This document shows positions 52,266-61,728 of a stretch of DNA of 64,000 bases, piece by piece. This stretch comes from Saliphagus infecundisoli. GTDB taxonomy: Archaea > Halobacteriota > Halobacteria > Halobacteriales > Natrialbaceae. Made by a program: the position numbers and the translations under genes. Below the pieces are notes generated by a model. It did not search any database. It had not been told where the DNA came from and worked only from the letters and a program-made list of their open reading frames with translations. How positions within the stretch are numbered: the stretch's first letter is position 1; each line of letters opens with the position of its first letter. Where the stretch lies: positions 96,209-160,208 of the forward strand of contig NZ_JAIWHV010000007.1 in assembly GCF_020177375.1 (NCBI RefSeq), written 5' to 3'.

Positions 52266-53143
52266 CAGGCGGTCACCTCGATCCCGTCGTCGGCCGCCGA
52301 GGCCGCGGTCTCCTCCAGCCAGTCGACGACCCGTCCCGCGACGTCTTCCTCGACGGCGCCATCCAGGGCTTTGAACTCGACGGTGTGGTTGACCTCGTGG
52401 ACGGTGTAGTCGTCACCGGCTTCCATCAGGTCCACACCCAGCAGGCCGCCGCCGACCGCAGCGCTCGCCTCGGCGACGAGTTCCTCGGCACGGGCATCGA
52501 GTTCGAAGGAGTCGGTTTCGGCCCCCTTGGCGGCGTTCGTGAGCCAGTGATCCGACGAGCGCGCCATCGCGGCGATGGGCTCGCCGTCGATGGCGAGCAC
52601 GCGAACGTCGCGTCCGGGCTTCTCGACGAACTCCTGGACGTAGAACACCTTGTGCTCGTAGTGGCCGAGCGTCGCCTTGTGTTCGAGGATGGCTTCGGCA
52701 GCGTCTCTCGAGTCGATCTTCGCCATCAGCCGGCCCCACGAGCCGATCACCGGCTTGAGGACGCAGGGGTAGCCGAACGCCTCGATCGACTCGAGGGCGG
52801 CCTCGGTGGTGAAGGCGACGTCGGTGTTCGGCGTCGGGACGCCCGCCGCTTCGAGGGCCAGACTGTTCTTGACCTTGTCCGAGCAGACTTCCGCAGTGTC
52901 GTGGCTGTTGACGACGGGGACGCCGTAGGCCTCACAGAAGCGGGTCGCATAGAGGCTCCGGCTGGTTGCCAGACAGCGATCGACGACGATGTCCAACTCG
53001 GCGAAGGCCTCGGGTGCCTCCGCTAAGTTGAACCGCTGTTTGCGGACGTCGATCTTGGTGACGTCGTGGCCCCGGTCGCGAAGCTCCGACAGCAGGAGCT
53101 TCTCGTCCTTGCGGATCCGCGAGTAGAGGATGCCGACGTTCAT
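52265..53143 (-). CDS. argX: [ArgW]-glutamate ligase (LysX/ArgX, RimK-type ATP-grasp)
   Basis: The 292-residue ATP-grasp enzyme attaches the alpha-amino group of glutamate to the C-terminal Glu of ArgW. Visible motifs are the N-terminal NVGILYSRIRKDEKLLL, the Lys region FGYPCVLKPVIGSWG, VFYVQEFVEKPGRDVRV and the catalytic-site end YTVHEVNHTVEFK, the last typical of LysX/ArgX. It is separated from the carrier gene argW by 103 bp, and argC overlaps its end. The split between glutamate and aminoadipate use cannot be read off reliably, but arginine genes surround it. Confidence 0.9.
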   Translation of the reverse strand: MNVGILYSRIRKDEKLLLSELRDRGHDVTKIDVRKQRFNLAEAPEAFAELDIVVDRCLATSRSLYATRFCEAYGVPVVNSHDTAEVCSDKVKNSLALEAAGVPTPNTDVAFTTEAALESIEAFGYPCVLKPVIGSWGRLMAKIDSRDAAEAILEHKATLGHYEHKVFYVQEFVEKPGRDVRVLAIDGEPIAAMARSSDHWLTNAAKGAETDSFELDARAEELVAEASAAVGGGLLGVDLMEAGDDYTVHEVNHTVEFKALDGAVEEDVAGRVVDWLEETAASAADDGIEVTA

Positions 53144-53246
53144 TGGCTGCGTTCGCTCCGATGGGTCGCGTGTTCGTGGTCGCTGGTATCGCTATGTCGG
53201 TCGTGGCCGTCGATGGCGGGGAATGTGGCTGTGACGGTTCCCACGC

Positions 53247-53411
53247 TCACTCACCCCAGTCCTCTTCGAGCTCCGGGGCTCGCTCGAGGACTGGCGGCTC
53301 GGTCTCGACGACTTCCAACTCCGCGCCACAGGTGGTACAGTCGACTATCTCTCCGACCTCCAGATCGTCGTGCAGGGTCACGTCCGCCCCACACTCGACA
53401 CATTCGGTCAT
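53247..53411 (-). CDS. argW: Carrier protein ArgW (LysW-type), 54 residues
   Basis: The short gene encodes the carrier that holds the glutamate during ornithine synthesis. It has two CxxC pairs (C4-C7 and C25-C28) binding zinc and the defining C-terminus EDWGE, whose last Glu is the attachment site. It is easy to miss because of its length. A TATA-like TTTAAGG lies about 34 nt upstream on the minus strand, so an internal promoter is likely. argH lies upstream of that gap and the other LysW-type genes follow downstream in order. Confidence 0.93.
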   Translation of the reverse strand: MTECVECGADVTLHDDLEVGEIVDCTTCGAELEVVETEPPVLERAPELEEDWGE

Positions 53412-53597
53412 CGTACCCCTACCTGGGAGACGACGTACCTTAAACCCTTCGAACTTACCAGAAAAATTATACTATCTGCACCGTCGTCTACTCGCGGGAG
53501 AGCCCTGCCGCGTGCCGGTTGGAAGCCGTCGTATCATGGTGTCGGTAGTTCGTCCCCCGGTGGGGACGGCGGTGGCGGCCGTCGAAGGACGGCTGCT

Positions 53598-55049
53598 TCA
53601 GACATAGCCGGCCACCTCCTCCCCGAGGGCGACCCGGGCCGCCTCGATGGCCTCCCGGCGCTCGGCTACCCGCTCGCGATCGGCCGCGAGGCCTTCGGCG
53701 CTCGCTTCGAGGCTCGCCTCGACCGCCTGGGGAGCCGGCCCGCCGAGCGAGTCCCGGCTCGCGACGCTCTCGGCGGGGTCGAGGGCAGCCTCGACGGCCG
53801 CCGGTTCGACGTAGCTCTCGAGGGATTCGCCGAGGACCTCCCGGGAGGCAGCATCGAGCGCGGCGTAATCGGCCCCGTTCTCGGCGGCGACCGCGACCAT
53901 CTCGTGGGCGGTCCGGAACGGGAGCCCCTCGGCCGCGAGCAGGTCGGCGACGCCGGTCGCCGTCGAAAAGCCCGCGCCGGCCTCCCGAGCGAGGACGTCC
54001 TCGTTCCAGTCGGCGGTCGCCACGGCGCCCGCGGCAACGATCGTCGCCTCGCCCACGGCATCGACGGTCTCCCAGGCGTGAGGCGTCGCCCGCTGGAGGT
54101 CGATGTTGTACGCGCGGGGAAGTCCCTTCAGCGTCGTCGCGAGTCCGCTTACGCCGCCGGCGGCGTCGCCCGCGACCGCGCGAACGAGCTCGAGGCTGTC
54201 GGGATTCTTCTTCTGGGGCATGATCGACGACGTCGAGGCGTAGTCGTCGTCGACCTCGACGAACCCCCGGCTCGCGAAGACGACGAGGTCCTCGGCGAGC
54301 CCCGAGAGGGTGGTCGCGAGCGCGGAGAGCGCCGCCGTCGTCTCGAGCAGGAAGTCCCGACTCGAGGCGGCGTCCATCGAGTTCTCGAGCACGGAGTCGA
54401 ACCCCAGAAGGTCGGCGACGCGCTCGCGGTCGACGTCGAACGTCGTCCCCGCAAAGGCTGCGGCGCCCAGCGGCGAGCGGTTCACCCGGCCGTAGGCGTC
54501 GAGCAAGCGTTCGGTGTCGCGGCTCACGGCCTGCTCATAGGAGAGTGCCCAGTGGGCGACCGTGATCGGCTGGGCGGGCTGGAGATGGGTGTAGCCGGGC
54601 ATCGTCGTTCCGACGTGCTCGCGGGCGACGGTCCGGAGGGCCTCCCGGAGATCGAGGGTCGCCTCCAGGGCCTCGAGTACGTCCTCGCGGAGGCGGTAGC
54701 GGATGCAGGTCGCGACCTCGTCGTTTCGCGACCGGGCGGTGTGCATCCGCCCGCCCTCCTCGCCGACGCGCTCGATCACTGCGGTCTCGATGGCCTCGTG
54801 AACGTCCTCGCCTTCCGGTAACGCCCCGTGACTCGCGTCCTCGATCCCATCCAACGCCTCGAGGATCTCGCCGGCGACCTCGCTCCCGATGATCCCGCAC
54901 TCAGCGAGCATCACCACGTGCGCGCGATCGACCGCGACGTCGGCCGCGAAGATCCGCCGGTCGGCCGAAAGCGAAGAGAGGAAGCTCCGGGCGGGGCCGC
55001 CGCTGAAGCGGTCCCGACGGACGACGCCCTCGGTGTCCTCTCCGGTCAT
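53598..55049 (-). CDS. argH: Argininosuccinate lyase
   Basis: ArgH splits argininosuccinate into arginine and fumarate. The 483-residue enzyme of the fumarase/aspartase superfamily shows the signature SSIMPQKKNPDSLEL, the helix HTARSRNDEVATCIRYRL and GYTHLQPAQPITVAHW. It follows argG on the same strand only 3 bp away, so both come from one transcript. The gap to argW (185 bp) may hold the second promoter. All motifs for activity appear intact. Confidence 0.96.
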   Translation of the reverse strand: MTGEDTEGVVRRDRFSGGPARSFLSSLSADRRIFAADVAVDRAHVVMLAECGIIGSEVAGEILEALDGIEDASHGALPEGEDVHEAIETAVIERVGEEGGRMHTARSRNDEVATCIRYRLREDVLEALEATLDLREALRTVAREHVGTTMPGYTHLQPAQPITVAHWALSYEQAVSRDTERLLDAYGRVNRSPLGAAAFAGTTFDVDRERVADLLGFDSVLENSMDAASSRDFLLETTAALSALATTLSGLAEDLVVFASRGFVEVDDDYASTSSIMPQKKNPDSLELVRAVAGDAAGGVSGLATTLKGLPRAYNIDLQRATPHAWETVDAVGEATIVAAGAVATADWNEDVLAREAGAGFSTATGVADLLAAEGLPFRTAHEMVAVAAENGADYAALDAASREVLGESLESYVEPAAVEAALDPAESVASRDSLGGPAPQAVEASLEASAEGLAADRERVAERREAIEAARVALGEEVAGYV

Positions 55050-55052
55050 GGA

Positions 55053-56291
55053 TCACTCCTCGTTCGCTTCGTCGGCCTCGCCGCCGTCGGTTGCGACCGA
55101 GACGGCGTCTTTCTGCCCCTCGATCGCCGCGTTCGCGAGGCGGCGCTGGAAGCCGTGGTATTTCGCGACCCCGGTGGCGTCCTCCTGGCTGATCTTCCCG
55201 ACGGCCTCGGTGTTGAACGAGGCGTGTTCGGCCGAATACGCCGCGTACTCGCTGTCGCGCCCGACCGGGCGCGCACGCCCGCCCTCGAACCGGATCGTCA
55301 CCGTCCCGGTCACGCGCGTCTGGGTCTCGTCGATGAAGCCCTCGAGCGCGGAGACCAGCGGGGCGTCCACGAGCCCTTCGTACCCCTTCTTCGACCACTT
55401 CTGATCGATTCCCTGCTTGAACTCGCGTTCCTCCTGGGTGAGCACGAGCGCCTCCAGGGCCTCGTGGGCGTTGAGCAGGGTCGTCGCCGCGGGGTGTTCG
55501 TAGTTCTCGCGAACTTTGAGTCCGAGCATCCGGTCTTCCATCGAGTCCGTCCGCCCGACGCCGTAGGCGCCCGCACGCTCGTTTAGCTGTTCGATCAGTT
55601 CGACGGGCTCGTACTCCTCGCCGTCGACGGCGACCGGATACCCCTCCTCGAAGGTGATCTCTATCTCCTCGGTGTCCCCGCCGGGTTTCTCGGTCCACTC
55701 GTAGATCTCCTCGCCGGGGACGTAGCTCGGGTCCTCGAGCTCCGCGCCCTCGACCGAGCGGCTCCAGATGTTGGTGTCGATCGACCACTTCCCGCCGCTC
55801 CCGCCCTCGACGGGGAGGTCGCGTTCGGCGGCGTACTCCTGTTCCCACTCGCGGGTGAGTCCGAGTTCGCGCACGGGCGCACAGACCTCGAGATCGGAGT
55901 CACGCCAGATCGCCTCGAACCGGAGCTGGTCGTTTCCCTTGCCCGTACAGCCGTGGGCGAGCGCATCACAGCCCTCGTCCTCGGCGACCCCGAGGATCGC
56001 CTCCGCGATCACCGGCCGCGCGAGCGCCGTTCCCAGGGGATACCCCTGGTAGGTGGCGTTCGCCCGCACGCCCTCGAGACAGAGGTCGGCGAACTCCGCT
56101 TTGGCGTCGACGACGTAGTGGTCCAGACCGAGCGCGTCGGCGGTCTCTGCGGCCTCCTCGAACTCCTCTTCGGGCTGGCCGACGTCGACCGTGACGCCGA
56201 CGACCTCGTCGTAGCCGTACTCCTCCTCGAGCAACGGGACGCAGACCGTCGTATCGAGCCCGCCCGAGAACGCGAGTGCAACGCGTGTCAT
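55053..56291 (-). CDS. argG: Argininosuccinate synthase
   Basis: ArgG joins citrulline and aspartate using ATP. The 412-residue protein has the P-loop-like AFSGGLDTTVCVPLL, HGCTGKGNDQLRFE and the family's KWSIDTNIWSRSVEGAEL. A TATA-like TTTAAGTC on the minus strand about 30 nt before the ATG suggests a leaderless transcript, and this gene begins the arginine operon. The acidic tail (GGEADEANEE) is a haloarchaeal trait. No regulator gene is adjacent. Confidence 0.96.
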   Translation of the reverse strand: MTRVALAFSGGLDTTVCVPLLEEEYGYDEVVGVTVDVGQPEEEFEEAAETADALGLDHYVVDAKAEFADLCLEGVRANATYQGYPLGTALARPVIAEAILGVAEDEGCDALAHGCTGKGNDQLRFEAIWRDSDLEVCAPVRELGLTREWEQEYAAERDLPVEGGSGGKWSIDTNIWSRSVEGAELEDPSYVPGEEIYEWTEKPGGDTEEIEITFEEGYPVAVDGEEYEPVELIEQLNERAGAYGVGRTDSMEDRMLGLKVRENYEHPAATTLLNAHEALEALVLTQEEREFKQGIDQKWSKKGYEGLVDAPLVSALEGFIDETQTRVTGTVTIRFEGGRARPVGRDSEYAAYSAEHASFNTEAVGKISQEDATGVAKYHGFQRRLANAAIEGQKDAVSVATDGGEADEANEE

Positions 56292-56571
56292 GTCGTACCC
56301 GAACGGACCGGGAGAACGGACTTAAACTCGTCGGTATGGATGTCGTAATTTACGGACAAAGCGGTCGCTTCGTGGAAAATCGTCGATTTGTGGGAACGAG
56401 ATAACGCGGAAACTGGAGTGGGGATAATGGTGGGCCTACCGGCCCGGTCGCGGTCGTCGGGCGGCCGCGTCGCTCGCCGGCGGCGAGCGTGGCGCGGACG
56501 CGGCGTCGATCATCGAGTAACCCTCTAGCGGGATCGATAATAAAACCTTCCGGCGGGGCAAATCTTGGGGA

Positions 56572-57825
56572 TCAGCCGTCGCCGGCGGGGCCGCCGGAGT
56601 CCGTGGCGGCGTCGCCAGCACCGCTGCCGGTATCGCTTTTGCCGTCGTCCACCGCGAGGACGTTCTCCCGGCCGATCCGGAACACCTCGATCTCGCCGTC
56701 CTCGCGGAGCCCGCTTACGACCTGGCTCGTCTTCGCCTCCGTCCAGTCGAGTTCGGTGACGACCTCCTGTTGTTTGATCCGGCCGCCGTGGTCCTCGAGC
56801 AGCCCCAGGACCCGCTCCTCGTTGCTCAGCAGTTCCGGCGGCGGCGCCGACGCCGACTCCACGGGCTCGTCGCCGTCGTCGGGGGTCGGGGCGGGAGCCG
56901 GCTGGGCCGGCTCGGCCTCGGCCGCCCCTCCCCCGTCGTCGGTCCGCGTTCGGCTCCAGACGACGGCGACCGCCGCCCCGAGCACGACGAGGGCGACCAT
57001 CAACGCGCCGGCGCCGACCATCCACGTGAGGGGCAGCCCTTCCTCTTCTTGCTCGCCGGACTCGACGGGTTCGCCGCCGGTCGCGATCAGCTCGATGTAC
57101 GGTTCGCCCTCGACGAACTCGCGGGTCTCGTCGCCGTACCAGAGGACGTTGTTCCCGCTCTGGTCGTCGGGCTCGGGCTGGACGGTGACGTTCTCGTACT
57201 CCTCGGGCCAGGAGACGGCGAGCTGGGTCCGTTCGTCCATCGTAAAGCCCGAGAGGGCCGGCCCGGCCTCGATCCGGTTGACCTCGACGAGAGCGAACGC
57301 CGACCACTCGAAGGTAAACCGAACGTAGCCGTAGGCCTGGGGCGAGGAACTCTCATCGGTCTCGACCGAGTAGTTCGACGTCGACATGTTGCGGTCGGTC
57401 GCGTTCTCTGCGTCGGAGACCAGCCCCGCGTTTCGCTCGCGGAACATGAGGATGTACTCGCCCGGTCGATCGCTGACGTTCTCGCTGAGGCTCTCCCAGT
57501 CGGCCGTCGCGTTCTCGTCGTCGAGGCGGTAGCGATACTCGATCGTCCACGCGGCCGACCCGTTGCCCCGGAGGTCGATCGCGACGTTGACCTCGTCGAA
57601 CCCGTCTATCGAGGGTTCGTCGTCCCCGTCGTCCGAGGTTTCCCCGTCGTCCGCGGCGCCGCTCTCCTGGGCCGTGCTCACCACCCCGGTCGGGGCGGAT
57701 GCCTGGCTCGCCCCGTCCGACCCACCCACGGCGTCGGCGGCGGCGAGCGCCGGGCCGACCGCCGCGCCGGCCCCCCACAGCACCACGAGACAGCAAAGCA
57801 GCACCCTGACCGCTTTGGCGTCCAT
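56572..57825 (-). CDS. Membrane protein with secreted domain and cytoplasmic winged helix
   Basis: The 417-residue protein starts with a signal-like segment (VRVLLCCLVVLWGAGAAVG), then an acidic, beta-rich exported domain of about 230 residues. A single membrane segment (WMVGAGALMVALVVLGAAVAVVW, about 278-300) and a linker rich in Pro/Ala/Asp follow. A winged helix ends the protein (SNEERVLGLLEDHGGRIKQQ, TSQVVSGLREDGEIEVFRIGR). That topology suits a one-component sensor in which an external signal acts on a membrane-bound transcription factor. It is a known haloarchaeal design, but no ligand is known. A hairpin with GCTCGCC/GGCGAGC arms lies about 85 bp after its stop. Confidence 0.8.
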   Translation of the reverse strand: MDAKAVRVLLCCLVVLWGAGAAVGPALAAADAVGGSDGASQASAPTGVVSTAQESGAADDGETSDDGDDEPSIDGFDEVNVAIDLRGNGSAAWTIEYRYRLDDENATADWESLSENVSDRPGEYILMFRERNAGLVSDAENATDRNMSTSNYSVETDESSSPQAYGYVRFTFEWSAFALVEVNRIEAGPALSGFTMDERTQLAVSWPEEYENVTVQPEPDDQSGNNVLWYGDETREFVEGEPYIELIATGGEPVESGEQEEEGLPLTWMVGAGALMVALVVLGAAVAVVWSRTRTDDGGGAAEAEPAQPAPAPTPDDGDEPVESASAPPPELLSNEERVLGLLEDHGGRIKQQEVVTELDWTEAKTSQVVSGLREDGEIEVFRIGRENVLAVDDGKSDTGSGAGDAATDSGGPAGDG

Positions 57826-57888
57826 TACCCTCCGATGGAGGGGCCCCCTAAATAGATCTTTCCGACTGACCTCCGGTTAGCGCCCGAG

Positions 57889-58473
57889 ATGACGCCCGAA
57901 TCACACGTTCTCCCGATCGAGCCGACGACCGCCGAACTCATATCGGCCCCCGCCGTAGCCGCCCGCGTGTACAGCGTCAACGCCCCGGTCCCGGGGCGCG
58001 TCCGCGAACTCGCCTCCCGGCTCTACCCCCGGCTCGTCGGCTTCGAGACCGTCCGCGAGACCCACTCGCTGCTCGTCAAACGCCTCGCCACCGACGAGGA
58101 TCGGCCGGTGTCCGCCCTGGGGCGGCGGGTCCACCGCGCTCTCGAGGGCGCCCCCGCCGTCGAGGCCCGAATCACGGGAATCGACTGCTTCGCCGACCCG
58201 CCGCTGGGAAGCGCGCCCGTCGTCTATCTGGCCGTCGAGAGCCCCGGCCTCGAGGCGATCCACGCCGATCTCGCCGACGTCTTCGATCCCGTCGCAGGGC
58301 TCGAGGGCGACGACTACGTCCCCCACGTCACCCTCGCCCGCGGCGGGGACCCGGAGGCTGCCCGCCGGCTCGCCGACCGCTCGATCGAGCCGGTGACCTG
58401 GACCGTGGGCGAACTCGAGTTTTGGGACGGAACCTACGAGCTGCCGGTGAGCAGCGTCTCGCTGCCGGCCTGA
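57889..58473 (+). CDS. 2H phosphoesterase / LigT-like RNA 2',3'-cyclic phosphodiesterase family protein
   Basis: The 194-residue protein has two His motifs of the 2H superfamily: an early one in THSLLVKRLATDED and a clear HxT in YVPHVTLARGG near residue 146. The family hydrolyses or ligates RNA 2',3'-cyclic phosphate ends or 2'-5' bonds. The first motif is less standard (HSL, not HxT), so activity is not certain. It starts 64 bp from the divergent membrane HTH gene and ends 9 bp before the convergent kinase gene's stop. Confidence 0.7.
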   Translation: MTPESHVLPIEPTTAELISAPAVAARVYSVNAPVPGRVRELASRLYPRLVGFETVRETHSLLVKRLATDEDRPVSALGRRVHRALEGAPAVEARITGIDCFADPPLGSAPVVYLAVESPGLEAIHADLADVFDPVAGLEGDDYVPHVTLARGGDPEAARRLADRSIEPVTWTVGELEFWDGTYELPVSSVSLPA

Positions 58474-58481
58474 CGGGCGAC

Positions 58482-59405
58482 TCAGCCGCCCGCGTCCTCT
58501 ACGGTCTCGACGATCAGCCGCCGCATGTTCTCGGCGCGTCGCTCCCGTTCGTCCGCTCCGAGGTTCTCCTGGAGGTACAGCGACTCGAGAAAGGCGACGA
58601 GGTTCAGCAGACGGAAGGCGGGCCGGCGCTCCTCGATCCCCGCGGGAAGCTCGCGGACCGATTCGTACCCCGCCTGGAACGCCCGGAGCGCCGACGTCCC
58701 CACGCCGTCCGCCGCCTCGAAGTACGGCGTCGCCGCCCGCCAGTAGTCGTACTCCGCGGGCGCACCCAGCGCGTGTTCGAAATCGATCGCGGTCGCGGTT
58801 CCGCCGTCGGTCCGGGAGAGGTGTTCGGGGTGGACGTCGCCGTGACAAAGAACCGGCCCGCCACAGCCCTCGAAGACCCCCGGGTTCTCGCCCAGAAACC
58901 GATCGACTGCGTCGGCGACGTCCGCGTGGCCGACCGTCTCGAGGAACTCCCGGTGATACGCGATCCGTTCCCGGGCGGCGTCGGTCCAGCGGTCGTGGAC
59001 GTCGATCGTCAGTCCGGTCCCGTGGTCACGGGGACGTCCGAACCCCGGGAAGGCGTCCGCGGTGTCGGCGTGGAGTCCCCCGAGCCACACTCCGGCGATG
59101 TGGGCCCACTCCTCCTCGATCGGCGTCGGCGAGCCCTCGAACGCATCCTCCCAGTCGGTCACGTAGTGGTCGTCGCCGACGGCGATCACGTTCGGGACCT
59201 CCATAGAGGTCTCGCTCGCGACGAAAGCGTGGACCCGTCCCTCGTCGGCCGCGTGCCCCCGCGAGTGGTCGTCGATCTTGAGGACTCCCCGCCGGCCGTC
59301 GAGGGAGACCTCGTAAACCCGATAGGGTGGGACGGCGTGGAGTTCCTCGAGAACGCGGGCGTCGTTGGCGTACTGTGCGATCGTCGTTTCGGGTTCGCGT
59401 TTCAT
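58482..59405 (-). CDS. Aminoglycoside phosphotransferase (APH)-family kinase
   Basis: The 307-residue kinase-like protein shows the catalytic loop LCHGDVHPEHLSR (Asp in HGDV) and the metal-binding IDFEHALGAP. The N-lobe has YEVSLDGRRGVLKIDDHSR with the Lys that binds ATP. In haloarchaea the family phosphorylates small metabolites such as sugars or choline; antibiotic resistance is not implied. The ATG is the first in frame. It lies between the RNA phosphoesterase and the helicase, 60 bp after the helicase stop. Confidence 0.8.
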   Translation of the reverse strand: MKREPETTIAQYANDARVLEELHAVPPYRVYEVSLDGRRGVLKIDDHSRGHAADEGRVHAFVASETSMEVPNVIAVGDDHYVTDWEDAFEGSPTPIEEEWAHIAGVWLGGLHADTADAFPGFGRPRDHGTGLTIDVHDRWTDAARERIAYHREFLETVGHADVADAVDRFLGENPGVFEGCGGPVLCHGDVHPEHLSRTDGGTATAIDFEHALGAPAEYDYWRAATPYFEAADGVGTSALRAFQAGYESVRELPAGIEERRPAFRLLNLVAFLESLYLQENLGADERERRAENMRRLIVETVEDAGG

Positions 59406-59466
59406 GATATCCGCCGGGCGGCGCGGCCGCTCCGGCCGAGTCGAGAACGGACGAACGGATGGAGGC

Positions 59467-61641
59467 TCAGGGCGCGGGCGGCTCGCCCGGATACGCCTCG
59501 TGGTCGGTGTAGAAGTTCAACATCGCGAACTTAAGCTTGTCGGGCGCGATGTCGATGAGCTCCTCGCGTTCCTCGTGGGGGAAGGTGCCGTTGACGCTGT
59601 ACTTGCCCAGGTCCGATTTCGCCCGCCGGGAGTAGCGGCGATCGAGCAGCGCCCGGACGCCGACCTCCTCGGGGCTGCGGATTACCCGCCCGAGGGCCTG
59701 GCGGGTCTTCCTGACGGTGGGAATCTCGACGGCGTAGCGCCAGCCCGTGTCGGTCCCCTCGAACGCCTCGTCGTAGGCGTCCTGGACCGCCTCCGCGCGG
59801 TCGTCGAGGTGGGGGTAGGGGACGCCGACGACCAATACTGTTCGGGCGTCCTCGCCGTCGAAGCTCACCCCCTCCGCGAGCGTGCCCCACAGCGAAGTAC
59901 AGAGCACGGCGTCGTCGTCCGCGACGAACCGCTTTCGAAGGTCCTCGGCGGCGACTCCGGGCTCGTCGAGGTAGATCGTCGTCCCCTCGAGTTCGCCGCC
60001 CAGACGCTCGGCGTACTTCGCGGCCTCGGCGTAGTTCGGGAAGAACGCGAGGGTGTTACCGGGAGTGAGGCGGACGGCGTCGCCGACCGTCCCCGAGACC
60101 TCGCCGACGACCGCGGGGTCGTCCCGGTCGCTCGCGAACAGCGCGGGGGTCTCGACGGCGTACGTTCTCCTGTTTTCCACGGGGAATCCCAGGCCGTAGG
60201 CCATCGTGACCGGCTCCTCTATTCCGAGGACGTCCTCGGTGACGTCGAACGGCTGGAGGGTCGCGCTCATCAGGACCGTCGAGGCCACTTCCTCGAACAG
60301 TTCGCCGGTGACCGTCCGGGGGAGGCAGGTGTAGAGTTCCGCGCGACCGTAGACCTCGTCGGTGCCCGCGTCGCGGCTGACGGCGACGACGGGATACAGT
60401 CCCCGGCTGTCGCCCTCGTCCATCCACGCGCTCACGAACGAGGCGGCCTGGAGGGTCTGACACTCGGTTCGCGTGGCGGTCTCGCCCTCGCGGTAGGCCT
60501 CCTCGTACTCCTCGTCCAGGTCCCCCCCGAGCGCGAGCGCAGTGTCGAGGTCGTCGTCGATCCCCTGGCCCGAATACGCCTGCAGGAAGGCGAGCGTGAG
60601 GTCGTCCCGTCGGCCGTCGTTGGCGACCGAAACGTCCTCCCAGCCCTCGCCGACTCCCTCGCGGTCGCCGAACCCGAAGGAGTCCTCGTAGGTCTCGACG
60701 AGGGCCGCTCGAAAGGCTCCAAGGACGTTCGCGGCGTCGCCCGTTCGGGGATCGCTGCTGTCCTCGAGTTCCTCGATGGCCTGGTCGAACGTCCGCTCCG
60801 AGCAGGTCCGGGTCGCGTGATCGCGGGCGGCGTCCTCGACGTTGTGGGCCTCGTCGAAGACCGCGATGACGTCGTCGGGATCGCGGCCGAGCCACCGGAA
60901 AAACTGCTCGCGGATCCCCGAGTCGAGCAGGTGGTGGTAGTTACAGACGACGAGGTCGATCCCTTCCATTCCCTCCTTGAGGAGTTCGTAGCCACAGAAC
61001 CCCTCGCGTTCTGCGTACTCGTAGATCTCGTCGGGACGGCGGACGTCGTCGAACAGCCAGGCGAAGAAGTCGTCGGTGTCCTCCTTCAGGTTGTTCCGGT
61101 AGTACTCACAGACGTTGGCGTCCTCGACGTCCTCGATCTCCTCGTCGAGCGACTCGAGTTCTTCCATCACCGCGCCCCGGGCGTCCGCTGCTTCCTCACT
61201 CCCTTCCCGGCTCTCGGCGAGCAGTTCACTCTGGCGGCGTTCGAGGCGGGCCCGGTCGCGTTCGTCCTCGACCAGCGAGCGGGTGGTGTCCCGAAGGGTC
61301 TGGCACTCCTCGTAGCCGACATCGATGTGACACATCGACCCCTTGCCCTTGAAGACGACCGCTCGAAGCTCCTCTTTCCGGGTGATCGCGCGGGCCTCCT
61401 CGACGAACTGGCGCATCTGCTGGTGGACGCTCGTCGTGATCACCACGGTCTTGTCCTGCTCGCGGGCGACCTCGAGGGCGGGGACGAGCGCCGAGAGCGT
61501 CTTGCCGGTCCCACAGGCCCCCTCGAAGAGGACGTCCTGGCCGCGCACCAGGGAGTTGTAGACGCGGTCCATCGCCTCCCGCTGGTTCTCGTAGGGGCGA
61601 TCGTAGGGGAAAAAGCGCATGTACCCGGCAGTCTCGGACAC
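59467..61641 (-). CDS. XPD/Rad3-like Fe-S DNA helicase
   Basis: The 724-residue superfamily 2 helicase unwinds DNA 5'-to-3' in repair. Walker A is GACGTGKT (K47) and the DEAH box is DEAH at 263-266 (VFDEAHNVED). The Fe-S cluster domain carries C104, C113, C178 and C216 at the expected spacing, and motif VI is QALGRVIRSPEE. It resembles XPD, DinG and Rad3-type proteins; an exact orthologue cannot be fixed by eye. The N-terminal FFPYDRPYENQREAM is the usual Q-motif-like lead-in. It is monocistronic-looking. Confidence 0.88.
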   Translation of the reverse strand: MSETAGYMRFFPYDRPYENQREAMDRVYNSLVRGQDVLFEGACGTGKTLSALVPALEVAREQDKTVVITTSVHQQMRQFVEEARAITRKEELRAVVFKGKGSMCHIDVGYEECQTLRDTTRSLVEDERDRARLERRQSELLAESREGSEEAADARGAVMEELESLDEEIEDVEDANVCEYYRNNLKEDTDDFFAWLFDDVRRPDEIYEYAEREGFCGYELLKEGMEGIDLVVCNYHHLLDSGIREQFFRWLGRDPDDVIAVFDEAHNVEDAARDHATRTCSERTFDQAIEELEDSSDPRTGDAANVLGAFRAALVETYEDSFGFGDREGVGEGWEDVSVANDGRRDDLTLAFLQAYSGQGIDDDLDTALALGGDLDEEYEEAYREGETATRTECQTLQAASFVSAWMDEGDSRGLYPVVAVSRDAGTDEVYGRAELYTCLPRTVTGELFEEVASTVLMSATLQPFDVTEDVLGIEEPVTMAYGLGFPVENRRTYAVETPALFASDRDDPAVVGEVSGTVGDAVRLTPGNTLAFFPNYAEAAKYAERLGGELEGTTIYLDEPGVAAEDLRKRFVADDDAVLCTSLWGTLAEGVSFDGEDARTVLVVGVPYPHLDDRAEAVQDAYDEAFEGTDTGWRYAVEIPTVRKTRQALGRVIRSPEEVGVRALLDRRYSRRAKSDLGKYSVNGTFPHEEREELIDIAPDKLKFAMLNFYTDHEAYPGEPPAP

Positions 61642-61728
61642 ATCTCTGTCTGATGGCTTCTCGAATATAAGGCTAACCCGCCACCGTTGAGAGCGAACCG
61701 GCGCCCGCCGTCGTCGAGACGGACCTGA

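Noticed and set aside
49090..53411. Assignment of the LysW-type genes to lysine synthesis
   Set aside because: argG, argH and argF are in the same transcription unit, and haloarchaea are expected to make lysine another way; the glutamate/ornithine reading is better.
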